DNA of 18,863 nucleotides from an uncultured Anaerolineaceae bacterium (GCA_938020565.1 CALIHP010000079.1:1-18863), one strand, 5' to 3'. Shown: positions 1 through 7,107, counted from the first letter of the stretch. Notes: generated by a model not told the origin, from the letters alone. Made by a program: numbers and translations.

Positions 1-299
1 AGGCTCTCAATCTCCCGAAGGTTCAATTTCCCGATTTCTTCCGCGGCGGCGTCGCACAGGTCGATTTTTCGGAAGGCTGCCGCGGCCCCTCTTTTTCTCA
101 GGCTCTCAATCTCCCGAAGGTTCAATTTCCCGATTTCTTCCGCGGCGGCGTCGCACAGGTCGATTTTTCGGAAGGCTGCCGCGGCCCCTCTTTTTCTCAG
201 GCTCTCAATCTCCCGAAGGTTCAATTTCCCGATTTCTTCCGCGGCGGCGTCGCTCAGGTCGATTTTTCGGAAGGGTGGCGCGGAGGCGTCGCGCGCAGC
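1..299. repeat. 99-bp tandem repeat (minisatellite) next to the glpK 3' end
   Basis: Units start at 1, 100 and 199. Units 1 and 2 are identical over 99 bases. Unit 3 matches for about 75 bases with one substitution (A to T at 254), then diverges up to the glpK stop codon. The array may continue left of the window. The period is a multiple of three and no stop interrupts the minus-strand frame that is in phase with glpK. In that frame each unit encodes 33 residues, beginning RKRGAAAAFRKIDL and ending NLREIESL, a charged, helix-prone sequence. There is no ATG or GTG in that frame, only one TTG per unit. It may be the start of a repeat protein reaching beyond the window, a copied coding fragment, or a non-coding minisatellite. 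One plus-strand frame is also open, so openness alone proves little. Confidence 0.9.
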
Positions 300-1805
300 T
301 TAGGTTTCATCGATCCAGCCGAACGATTTGGTCACGGCTTTGCGCCATTTCATGCAAAGGTCAAGGCGCTTTGATGCGGCGATATCCGGTTCCCAGACGC
401 GGTCGATTTCATTGAATCGGGCCAGCTCTCCGGTCGTGCGCCAGATTCCGGCGGAGAGGCCGGCTCCGAAGGCCGCGCCGAGCGCGGTCGACTCACGGTT
501 TTTCGGACGGACGATCGGAACGTCCAGGATGTCCGCCTGAAACTGCATCAGGAGTTCGTTGACGGTCATTCCGCCGTCGACTTTTAACGAGGTCAGGTTG
601 ACGCCCGAATCCTTGCGCATGGCTTCGACGACTTCCATGACCTGAAACGCGGTCGATTCCAGGATAGCTCGCGCGATATGGCCGCGGTTCGTGAATCGGG
701 TCAGCCCGGCGAAGACGCCGCGTGCGTCCGAACGCCAGTATGGCGCGAAGAGACCGGAAAAAGCGGGGACGATATAGACGTCGCCGTTATCTTCGACCGA
801 GCGCGCCAGGGATTCGATTTCTTCAGACCGCTGGATCAGGCCGAGGTTATCCCTGAGCCATTGGACGAGCGCGCCGGTCATCGCGATCGAGCCCTCAAGC
901 GCGTAAATTGGCGGCTGCCCGTCGAGCTGATATCCAACGGTTGTAATCAGGCCGTTTTCGGAACGGATCGCGGTTGAACCGGTATTCATCAGCAGGAAAC
1001 AGCCGGTTCCGTACGTGTTTTTTCCCTCGCCGGGACGGAAACAGTTCTGGCCGAAGAGCGCGGCATGCTGATCCCCGAAGACGGCGCGGATCGGGATTTC
1101 ATGCCCGTCGAGCTTTGCCGTTCCGAAGAAGGAGGCCGAAGGCCGGATCTCCGGAAGAACCGCGCGCGGAATGTCCAGTTCCGCGAGAATCTCGTCGTCC
1201 CAGTCGAGCGTCTCAAGATTCATCATCATCGTCCGCGAAGCGTTGGTGACGTCGGTCAGGTGGTTCCCGCCATCGACGCCGCCGGTCAGGTTCCAGATCA
1301 GCCAGCTGTCGATCGTTCCGAAGAGGAGGCGTCCGGCCCGGGCTTCATCGATCAGTCCTTCAACCTCGTCGAAAAGCCAGCGCAGCTTGATCGCGGAAAA
1401 ATAGACCGAGATCGGAAGTCCGGTCCGGGCGCGGAACCGATCGATTCCGCCGATCCGCCGCGACAGCTGGTCGCAGAGCTTTCCGGTGCGCGTGTCCTGC
1501 CAGACGATCGCGTTCAGGTAGGGTTTTCCGGTTTCCCGGTTCCAGACGACCGTCGTTTCGCGCTGGTTCGTGATTCCGATCGCGGCGATGTCGTTTAAGG
1601 TCCGTCCGCTGTCGGCGATCGCCGCGGCGAGCGTTTCGCGGACTTTCGCTGAAATTTCGAGCGGATCATGCTCGACCCAGCCCGGCCTCGGAAAAATCTG
1701 TTCATGCGGCAGCTGGCGATTGGCGAGGATTTCTGCGTCCCGGTTGAAAATCATGGCGCGGGTGCTGGTCGTTCCCTGATCGATCGCGGCGATAAGCTGA
1801 TTCAT
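300..1805 (-). CDS. glpK: Glycerol kinase
   Basis: Cytoplasmic ATP:glycerol 3-phosphotransferase, which traps glycerol as sn-glycerol 3-phosphate for lipid synthesis or glycolysis. The 501 residues match the usual FGGY-kinase length. Visible hallmarks are the N-terminal phosphate loop DQGTTSTR (9-16), the glycerol-contact block NQRET (80-84) with W102 and D104, Y135, the catalytic Asp in FGDQHAALFGQ (D245), and the C-terminal ATP-domain motifs DGGMTVN and STALGAAFGAG. The ATG is supported by GGAGGAG eight to nine bases upstream. It is transcribed alone, divergent from an aldo/keto-reductase gene. No glpF or glpD is nearby. The loop before IPIRAVFGDQ appears to lack the histidine that HPr phosphorylates in several Firmicute enzymes, so PTS control looks unlikely (inferred from memory of the family, not aligned). 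Function is near certain. Confidence 0.97.
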   Translation of the reverse strand: MNQLIAAIDQGTTSTRAMIFNRDAEILANRQLPHEQIFPRPGWVEHDPLEISAKVRETLAAAIADSGRTLNDIAAIGITNQRETTVVWNRETGKPYLNAIVWQDTRTGKLCDQLSRRIGGIDRFRARTGLPISVYFSAIKLRWLFDEVEGLIDEARAGRLLFGTIDSWLIWNLTGGVDGGNHLTDVTNASRTMMMNLETLDWDDEILAELDIPRAVLPEIRPSASFFGTAKLDGHEIPIRAVFGDQHAALFGQNCFRPGEGKNTYGTGCFLLMNTGSTAIRSENGLITTVGYQLDGQPPIYALEGSIAMTGALVQWLRDNLGLIQRSEEIESLARSVEDNGDVYIVPAFSGLFAPYWRSDARGVFAGLTRFTNRGHIARAILESTAFQVMEVVEAMRKDSGVNLTSLKVDGGMTVNELLMQFQADILDVPIVRPKNRESTALGAAFGAGLSAGIWRTTGELARFNEIDRVWEPDIAASKRLDLCMKWRKAVTKSFGWIDET

Positions 1806-1865
1806 CGTTGTCTCTCCTCCTTTGGCGGTTCGGCGGTTTTCCGACGGGTTCTTCTGGCTTCTTTT

Positions 1866-1871
1866 ATTATA
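1866..1871 (-). promoter_or_regulatory. Candidate -10 box for glpK
   Basis: Read on the minus strand this is an exact TATAAT, about 60 bases upstream of the glpK ATG. No convincing -35 hexamer lies 16-18 bases further upstream, so this is either a weak promoter or one that needs an activator. It faces away from the box at 1906-1911. Confidence 0.4.
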
Positions 1872-1905
1872 GGGCGTTTGGCGGGCTTTTACGGTGTATT
1901 CCCTG

Positions 1906-1911
1906 TATAAT
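1906..1911 (+). promoter_or_regulatory. Candidate -10 box for the aldo/keto-reductase gene
   Basis: An exact TATAAT 46 bases upstream of the ATG at 1958. The -35 region at normal spacing is not consensus. With the box at 1866-1871 it forms a divergent promoter pair about 40 bases apart, so regulation of glpK and this gene could be linked. Confidence 0.45.
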
Positions 1912-1957
1912 TTGGAGAAGAAAAACCGGATGAGCCAACGAAATGAGATGATGAAGC

Positions 1958-2851
1958 ATGCTGCCCTTTTTTAAAATCGCGATTGGAACCTGGGCCTGGG
2001 GGAATCGCCTGATCTGGGATTATGGGATCGATTTTGAAGAAAAGGACCTGGAATCGCTGGTCAAGACGGCGATTTCCGACGGGAGCCGTTATTTCTTTAC
2101 GAGCGAGAGCTTTTCGGACGGATTTGGGGAAGCGCTGTTGGGGAGGCTGACCGCGCCGTACGGGAACGCGTTTCTGGCGACGAAGTATGTCCCGCGGGTC
2201 TGGCGTTTCGGGCGGAAGGAATTTGACGCTGCGCTGCGCCGGTCGTTAGCGCGGCTGGGGCGGGATTCGATTGATCTTTACCTGCTGGAGCGTCCGACAG
2301 GCTGGATGGGGCTGGACCTGATGGCGGAATGCGCCGCGGAGGGGGTCGAGGCGGGGAGGATTCGGAACGTAGGCGCTGCGAATTTCCGGGTGGAGGACCT
2401 TGAACCGTTCCGGGAGCGCCTGGCGCAGTATGGCGTTCCGCTGACGGCGGTTGCGGGGGAGTATAACCTGCTGAACCGGGAGGCGGAACGGAATGGCGCG
2501 CTGGCGTATTGCAGGGCGCAGAATATTCCCTTCCTGGCGGAGAGTCCGCTGGCGATGGGTCTGCTGACCGGGAAATATATCTACGACGCGCCGGCGAACG
2601 GGGTCAGGCGGAGCCTGGCGGAACGGTTCCGTTTTGACCGGCTTGACCTGCTGATTCATCTTCTGAACGCGATCGGTTCGGAGTATCAGGGGATGGACTG
2701 CGGTCAGGTGGCGTTAAACTGGATCTCCGCGAAGGGGGCGATTCCGGTCGCGGGCGCGAAAACCTCCGCGCAGGAGGAGCATAACCGATTGTCGTTCGGG
2801 TTTACGCTGAGCGAGGACCAGATCGAGCATATTCAGGAATTCGCGCCGTGA
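1958..2851 (+). CDS. Aldo/keto reductase-fold protein with a degenerate catalytic tetrad
   Basis: A 297-residue AKR (TIM-barrel) protein. It shows the N-terminal GTWAWG, the ALRRSLARLGRDSIDLYLL strand-helix pattern typical of the family, IRNVGAANF, the YNLLNRE segment and the C-terminal NAD(P)-side GAKTSAQEEHN. Aligned by eye to the usual FFDTAExYG block, the tetrad Asp is Phe47 and the tetrad Tyr is Phe52 (YFFTSESFSDG). Lys76 is kept (LATKYVPR), and the tetrad His is Glu111 (LLERPTG). His to Glu occurs in steroid 5-beta-reductases, but loss of the Tyr should abolish ordinary carbonyl reduction. It may bind NADP(H) in a sensory role or catalyse something different. The ATG at 1958 follows in-frame stops at 1949 and 1952. 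The ribosome binding site is weak. The gene stands alone, divergent from glpK. Confidence 0.85.
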   Translation: MLPFFKIAIGTWAWGNRLIWDYGIDFEEKDLESLVKTAISDGSRYFFTSESFSDGFGEALLGRLTAPYGNAFLATKYVPRVWRFGRKEFDAALRRSLARLGRDSIDLYLLERPTGWMGLDLMAECAAEGVEAGRIRNVGAANFRVEDLEPFRERLAQYGVPLTAVAGEYNLLNREAERNGALAYCRAQNIPFLAESPLAMGLLTGKYIYDAPANGVRRSLAERFRFDRLDLLIHLLNAIGSEYQGMDCGQVALNWISAKGAIPVAGAKTSAQEEHNRLSFGFTLSEDQIEHIQEFAP

Positions 2852-2900
2852 CGGGTGGGGCTGAGCCTGGACCATGGCGCAGGTTTTTCCCGGTCCCCCC

Positions 2901-2928
2901 TTGACAAAACCGAAAAGCGGCATACAAT
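2901..2928 (+). promoter_or_regulatory. Promoter of the trpXYZ T-box transcript
   Basis: An exact TTGACA (2901-2906) and TACAAT (2923-2928) separated by 16 bases. The predicted start near 2935 lies just before Stem I of the T-box. With such a near-consensus promoter, control should rest on the leader RNA rather than on initiation. Confidence 0.85.
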
Positions 2929-2944
2929 AAAATGAATTAGATAT

Positions 2945-3210
2945 ATGTAAACCGATGAGGAAGAAGAGTATTTGACGTAAAAGCGTCTTACAGAGAGCTC
3001 CGGGGGGTGGAAACGGGGCAGGCGAAAGTCAATGAATGGTCTTCCGAGGGCAGGCTGAACCGCTTAGAGGCGCAGTAGGTCTTGACGGGAATCCGATCCG
3101 TTACCAAGCCGGACACGCATGATAGTGCGTGAAGCGAGTGGGCGTGAAAACGTCAATTTGGGTGGTATCGCAGGAGTCGGCTCTTGTCCCATAGGGGGCA
3201 GGGGCTTTTT
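2945..3210 (+). promoter_or_regulatory. T-box riboswitch, tryptophan specifier (UGG)
   Basis: The leader senses uncharged tRNA and allows readthrough of a terminator. Stem I: GGAAG (2959-2963) pairs with CTTCC (3041-3045), and TTGAC (2972-2976) with GTCAA (3028-3032). These enclose a specifier loop with AGTA (2967-2970) opposite GAA (3034-3036), and the next three bases are TGG (3037-3039), a Trp codon. AGAGAG (2992-2997) and GGTGGAAAC (from 3006) are standard Stem I distal elements. Stem III is ACGG 3085-3088 with CCGT 3098-3101, and a further hairpin pairs 3114-3119 with 3126-3131. The T-box GGGTGGTATCGC is at 3160-3171. Antiterminator: TGGG (3159-3162) pairs with CCCA (3188-3191), the seven-base bulge TGGTATC spans 3163-3169, and 3170-3176 pairs with 3181-3187. 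The base after the specifier is U rather than the usual purine. Confidence 0.95.
3180..3210 (+). terminator. T-box-controlled intrinsic terminator
   Basis: The arms 3180-3190 and 3195-3205 form 11 consecutive pairs (three G-U) around the loop ATAG, followed at once by five T. The 5' arm shares its bases with the 3' half of the antiterminator, so the two folds exclude each other. Confidence 0.93.
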
Positions 3211-3300
3211 GATTAAGCGAGCGAGCCGACCGAGAGACGCTGATCCCCGCTGAATCGCCGCGGCGCTAAGCCGCCTGACAGACCTTTATGGAGGATAATG

Positions 3301-4326
3301 ATGAAACGTTTCGTTGGAATTATGGTTGGTTTGGTCGTTTTAGCGTCGTTCTTTTTCGCTGGATCGCTGGTCAGCGCGCAGGACGAAGACACCGCCGCCG
3401 CGGCGGTCGCGGAAGCGAATTTCGTTAAAATCGGGATTCTTCAGTTCGCGCCGCACGCGAGTCTGGATAACTGCTATGAGGGGATTATCGAGGGCTTGAA
3501 AAATACCGGCTTTATCGACGGTATTTCCGCGACGATAGAATTTGTCAACGGGATGGGCGAGATCGAGACGAATAACCTCGCCGCCGCGGGCTTCGTCTCG
3601 AAGAATTATGACATGATTATCGCGATCGCGACGCCCTCCGCCGTCGCCGCCTACGCCGCCGCCCGTGACGCGCAGATTCCGGTCGTTTTTTCCGCGGTTT
3701 CCGATCCGGTCAGCGCCGGGCTGGTCCGCTCTCTCGATTTCCCGGATACCGGCGCGACGGGGACGACGGACACGCTCAATTTCGACGGGCAGCTGAAGAT
3801 GATCCGTGCGTTCCTCCCGGAAGCGAAGACGATCGGCGTTTTATACACGACGAGCGAAGCGAATTCCATTTCGCAGATCGAATCGCTGACCGAGGCGGCG
3901 AAGGATTATGATTTCGAGATTAAAACGGTCGGGATTACCGACGCGAGCGAGGTCGCGATGGGCGCGGCGCAGTTAATCGCCGAGAAAATCGACGTCATGA
4001 ATAACGTTACCGATAATAACGTTGTCAACAATTTCTCTGTCGTGACGAACGCGACGGACCCCGCCGGGATTCCGGTTTTCGGCTCTGAAATCGAGCAGGT
4101 CGCCCGCTATGGCTGCGTCGCGTCGGAATCGCTCGACTATGTTGCGCTGGGGATCCTGACCGGGGAGATGGCGGGGGAGATTCTCAAGGGGGAAGATATC
4201 ATGACGATGCCGGTGCGGGTTGTCAAGGATTCGTTCCCGGTTTACAACTCTGAGATCATGTCGAAGTTTGAGCTTCAGCTTCCCGCCGATTACGCGTCCG
4301 CGACTGACGTTGCCGGGGCGCGCTGA
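3301..4326 (+). CDS. trpX: ABC importer substrate-binding protein, predicted tryptophan-specific (TrpX-like)
   Basis: Extracytoplasmic binding protein of the ABC_sub_bind type (Pfam PF04392 family by character). It has a signal peptide (MKRF, hydrophobic 5-24, likely cleavage after SLVSA), then the first domain VKIGILQFAPHASLDNCYEGIIEGL, the core TPSAVAAYAARDAQIPVVF and VSDPVSAGLV, and the C-terminal IPVFGSEIEQVARYGCVAS. An ATG at 3298 is also in frame, but GGAGG at 3290-3294 sits six bases before 3301 and only three before 3298, so 3301 is preferred. There is no lipobox cysteine, unlike the lipoprotein homologues of Gram-positives. Tryptophan specificity is inferred from the upstream UGG T-box and from the known T-box-linked trpXYZ family, not from ligand residues. 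It is the first gene of a three-gene operon. Confidence 0.88.
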   Translation: MKRFVGIMVGLVVLASFFFAGSLVSAQDEDTAAAAVAEANFVKIGILQFAPHASLDNCYEGIIEGLKNTGFIDGISATIEFVNGMGEIETNNLAAAGFVSKNYDMIIAIATPSAVAAYAAARDAQIPVVFSAVSDPVSAGLVRSLDFPDTGATGTTDTLNFDGQLKMIRAFLPEAKTIGVLYTTSEANSISQIESLTEAAKDYDFEIKTVGITDASEVAMGAAQLIAEKIDVMNNVTDNNVVNNFSVVTNATDPAGIPVFGSEIEQVARYGCVASESLDYVALGILTGEMAGEILKGEDIMTMPVRVVKDSFPVYNSEIMSKFELQLPADYASATDVAGAR

Positions 4327-4370
4327 GCCGGGCGAGGAATGGGACTTTTATTATCAGGACGGTAAGAATC

Positions 4371-4397
4371 GAGAGCGGACCCATTGGGTTCGCTCTC
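4371..4397 (+). other. Intercistronic mRNA hairpin between trpX and trpY
   Basis: A 12-pair stem with no mismatch except one G-U (arms 4371-4382 and 4386-4397, loop ATT) in the 129-base trpX-trpY gap. No T-run follows, so it is not an intrinsic terminator. By analogy with other binding-protein operons it may protect the upstream mRNA and keep TrpX more abundant than the membrane parts (inference). Confidence 0.75.
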
Positions 4398-4455
4398 CGG
4401 TAACGGCGGCGGGCTGATGCGCCGGCGCTGAGATGGAACAGGGAAGCGGAGTCAG

Positions 4456-5379
4456 ATGGGAATAGCGTTCAGTTTGGCGGAAAATGTCCTGCGCGAGGGG
4501 CTGGTTTACGCGCTGATGGCGATCGGCGTTTATATCACGTATAAAATTCTTGATTTTCCGGATTTGTCGGTTGACGGGACGTTCCCGCTGGGGGGGTGCC
4601 TTGCGGCGGTCCTGATCAACGCCGGCGCTGATCCCTGGCTGACGCTTCTGGCGGCGTTTGCGGCGGGCGCGCTTGCCGGATCGGCGACCGGGCTGCTGCA
4701 TGTCAAGTTGAAAATTACGAACCTGCTATCCGGGATTCTCGTCATGACGGCGCTTTGGTCGGTGAACCTGATCCTGACGGGCGGGAAGGCGGTCGTCCAG
4801 TTTTTCAACCGTCCGACGATTTTCACGACCGGGTTGGGCGCGCTGTTGACCGGGCCGCTTTATAGCCGGAGGAAGCTGATTATTGCGCTGATTCTGGCGG
4901 TCGCGCTGAAGCTGATTATCGATCGTTTCCTGACGACACGGATGGGGCTGCTGCTGCGCGCCTGCGGAAATAATCCGCAATTCGTCGTGAATTTAGGGAA
5001 GGATCCGGGAACGGTTAAGATTTTAGGGCTGATGATCGGGAACGGCTGCGCCGCGCTGGCGGGCTGCGTCCTGGCACAGATCAGTGAGAACGCGGATATT
5101 AACGCCGGGAAAGGGATGGTCGTCATGGCGCTGGCGGCGGTCATTATCGGGACGAGCCTTTTTGAGCGGTTCGGACGGTTTAAGGGAACGACGATGGCGA
5201 TTTTCGGCGCGATTCTGTATAAAGCCGCGCTGCAGGCGGCGCTGTCGCTGGGGCTGCCGCCGAATTATCTGAAGCTGCTGATGGCGGCGCTGCTGACGTT
5301 GGCGCTGATTTCGAAGGAATTCGGGGCGAAGGAACGGTACGTGACCGGGAAAGAGGTGACGAATGAAAACGCTGGCTGA
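4456..5379 (+). CDS. trpY: ABC importer permease, predicted tryptophan transporter (TrpY-like)
   Basis: A 307-residue integral membrane protein of the branched-chain-amino-acid/ribose permease superfamily (BPD_transp_2 type). About eight or nine hydrophobic segments are visible, roughly at 10-30, 42-60, 62-80, 85-107, 137-155, 187-205, 220-238, 245-262 and 268-283. The block TTRMGLLLRACGNNPQFVVNLG before the sixth segment corresponds to the cytoplasmic coupling loop that contacts the ATPase. The ATG at 4456 has GGAG four bases upstream. The last 17 bases overlap the ATPase gene, implying translational coupling. Substrate is inferred from the T-box and gene order. Alternative: another aromatic or hydrophobic amino acid. 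Confidence 0.88.
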   Translation: MGIAFSLAENVLREGLVYALMAIGVYITYKILDFPDLSVDGTFPLGGCLAAVLINAGADPWLTLLAAFAAGALAGSATGLLHVKLKITNLLSGILVMTALWSVNLILTGGKAVVQFFNRPTIFTTGLGALLTGPLYSRRKLIIALILAVALKLIIDRFLTTRMGLLLRACGNNPQFVVNLGKDPGTVKILGLMIGNGCAALAGCVLAQISENADINAGKGMVVMALAAVIIGTSLFERFGRFKGTTMAIFGAILYKAALQAALSLGLPPNYLKLLMAALLTLALISKEFGAKERYVTGKEVTNENAG

Positions 5380-6172
5380 AATCGGGGGATCTGAGGCGCT
5401 GATTACGCTGGAGCATATTTATAAGCGCTTCAATCCGCGCTCGGTTAACGAGACGGTTCTCTTCGAGGACTTTAATTTCAGGATTTTCCCGGGCCAGTTC
5501 GTTTCGGTCGTCGGGTCGAACGGAAGCGGGAAAACGACGCTGTTGAATCTGATCTGCGGATCGATTCCTGAGGACAGCGGGAATATCCTGATCGAGGGCC
5601 GGAATATCAACGGTCAGGCTGAATACAGGCGCGCGGCGCGGATCGGCCGCGTTTTTCAGAATCCGGCGAAGGGGACCTGCGCGGCGCTGAGTATTCTGGA
5701 GAACCTGTCGCTCGCCGATCGGAAGGGGAGCGCGTTTAACCTGATGCCTGGGGTGAACCGGCGACGGATCGACGATTATCGCGCGATGCTGGAGCGGCTG
5801 GGACTGGGGCTGGAGGATAAGCTGGAGATCCCGGTCGGATCGTTATCCGGCGGCCAGCGGCAGGCGCTGGCGATGCTGATCGCGACGATGACGCCGATCG
5901 ACCTGCTGGTTCTTGACGAGCATACGGCGGCGCTCGATCCGAAGTCGTCGGATACGGTCATGGAGCTGACGGATCAGGTCGTCCGCGAAAAAGGGCTGAC
6001 CGCGATTATGGTGACGCATAACCTGCGTTACGCCGTCGATTACGGGAACCGGTTGGTGATGATGCACGAGGGAAAGGCGATTATCGACGCGGCGGACGGG
6101 GAGAAGGCGGCGTATTCGATCGACGACCTGCTGAAGGTTTTTACGTCGATTTCGATCGAATGCGGGAATTAG
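5363..6172 (+). CDS. trpZ: ABC importer ATPase, predicted tryptophan transporter (TrpZ-like)
   Basis: A 269-residue cytoplasmic nucleotide-binding subunit. Walker A GSNGSGKTT (51-59), Q-loop Gln99 (VFQNP), signature LSGGQRQ (161-167), Walker B LLVLDE with catalytic Glu186, D-loop ALD (190-192) and switch His219 (MVTHN) are all intact, so it should hydrolyse ATP. An N-terminal extension of about a dozen residues precedes the usual first strand. The start overlaps trpY by 17 bases, with AGAGGTG just upstream as the ribosome binding site. It is the last gene of the T-box-controlled operon, convergent with the methyltransferase operon 130 bases away. Confidence 0.9.
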   Translation: MKTLAEIGGSEALITLEHIYKRFNPRSVNETVLFEDFNFRIFPGQFVSVVGSNGSGKTTLLNLICGSIPEDSGNILIEGRNINGQAEYRRAARIGRVFQNPAKGTCAALSILENLSLADRKGSAFNLMPGVNRRRIDDYRAMLERLGLGLEDKLEIPVGSLSGGQRQALAMLIATMTPIDLLVLDEHTAALDPKSSDTVMELTDQVVREKGLTAIMVTHNLRYAVDYGNRLVMMHEGKAIIDAADGEKAAYSIDDLLKVFTSISIECGN

Positions 6173-6177
6173 GAATA

Positions 6178-6236
6178 TATCCGTTTTTTTCGTTATTCGT
6201 TGGTTGAGTTTTTCAGCAGCCTATCAAAAACGGATA
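6178..6236. repeat. Long-loop inverted repeat between convergent operons
   Basis: TATCCGTTTTT (6178-6188) and AAAAACGGATA (6226-6236) are perfect 11-base inverted copies around a 37-base loop, placed right after the trpZ stop. It is not a classical terminator because no T-run follows the stem on the plus strand. It may still fold at the 3' ends of both convergent transcripts, or be a protein site or remnant. The rest of 6173-6303 shows nothing recognisable. Confidence 0.6.
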
Positions 6237-6303
6237 AACGTTCCTTTATGTTTGCCATGACTGACTCGCGCTCGTAAAAAGACGTTTTTGTATACATGCC
6301 CCG

Positions 6304-7107
6304 CTACGCTTTAAGATGCACGAGGAATCCCCGCCTGCCGCTTTCGTCAACGACCTTCATCGCAATACGGGTATATAACGTCAGCTTTTTTCTGAGCTGG
6401 CTGCGCGCGTCTCCGAAAAACGGCCGTTCTTCAACCAGCGTCATATTGGCCTTCCCGACGATACTTTCTCCGCTGTCGGCTGAGAATTTCAGTTCGGCAT
6501 CCTTGTTCCCGGTCTTTCGGATGTGATCGTTCGCGTATTTGATCGCTCTCTGTGTCATGGCGTCAAAGATAACCTCTGTGCGTTCGAAGATTTCTTTCGC
6601 CTTCCTGAGGAACCCGATCACGCTTGATTCATCAAAATACTGGAACACGCCGATGGCGGTTATCATCGTGGGCAGCGTTTTGTCGATTTTTTCCGCCCAT
6701 GCAAAATCAAACATATCGCCCGCGATCAGAATCTCATTTTTGCTTTCCCCGAGGACGCGCCTTCTGGCTGAGATGACTTCCGGCAGGTCCATTTCATAAA
6801 ACTTGACTTCCTCCGGAGGCGCGAGCCTGAAATACGACGTTTCCAGACCGCAGCCGATATTGACGATATTGCATGTCGGGTGCTGTCCGATAAACTCCCT
6901 GATCATTCGATCTGTATTGTAGAACCTGCATGCGCCGGCCATCTGGAAATACTCGCTGGATTTCGACGCGATCGCTTCATACGGGATTTCATTTTTCAGC
7001 GAAACGGCTTTTTCATCATAGAAATACTCCGGAAAGCGCTCCGATACATAGATCCTCGCGGTCAGCGGAATGTACAACGTGTCCGCAACTCCTTTAAATT
7101 TATCCAC
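6304..7107 (-). CDS. SAM-dependent O-methyltransferase, leucine carboxyl methyltransferase (LCM) family
   Basis: About 267 residues resembling COG3315 (TcmP-like, Pfam LCM). Landmarks are DTLYIPLTARIYVSERFP (9-26), the conserved R61 and NTDR (64-67) before the core, SAM motif I VNIGCGLET (82-90), and the acidic turn FYEMDLPEVI (103-112) that should bind the ribose of SAM. The frame is open back to an ATG at 7251, but that would overlap the previous gene by about 128 bases. A GTG at 7105-7107 lies 11 bases after AAGGAGG, which overlaps the SDR stop, so GTG is chosen. Family members methylate carboxyl or hydroxyl groups of peptides or small molecules; the substrate here is unknown. It is the last gene of the tetR operon. 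Confidence 0.85.
   Translation of the reverse strand: MDKFKGVADTLYIPLTARIYVSERFPEYFYDEKAVSLKNEIPYEAIASKSSEYFQMAGACRFYNTDRMIREFIGQHPTCNIVNIGCGLETSYFRLAPPEEVKFYEMDLPEVISARRRVLGESKNEILIAGDMFDFAWAEKIDKTLPTMITAIGVFQYFDESSVIGFLRKAKEIFERTEVIFDAMTQRAIKYANDHIRKTGNKDAELKFSADSGESIVGKANMTLVEERPFFGDARSQLRKKLTLYTRIAMKVVDESGRRGFLVHLKA

Noticed and set aside
1065..1598. 177-codon open frame on the plus strand
   Set aside because: It lies wholly inside glpK on the opposite strand, has an arginine/proline-rich composition and no ribosome binding site; a by-product of G+C-rich third positions.
3030..3042. Alternative specifier readings AUG, AAU or GGU in the T-box
   Set aside because: The loop-E GAA is directly followed by the specifier in well-studied T-boxes, and the flanking stems close exactly around UGG; the transporter type also fits tryptophan.
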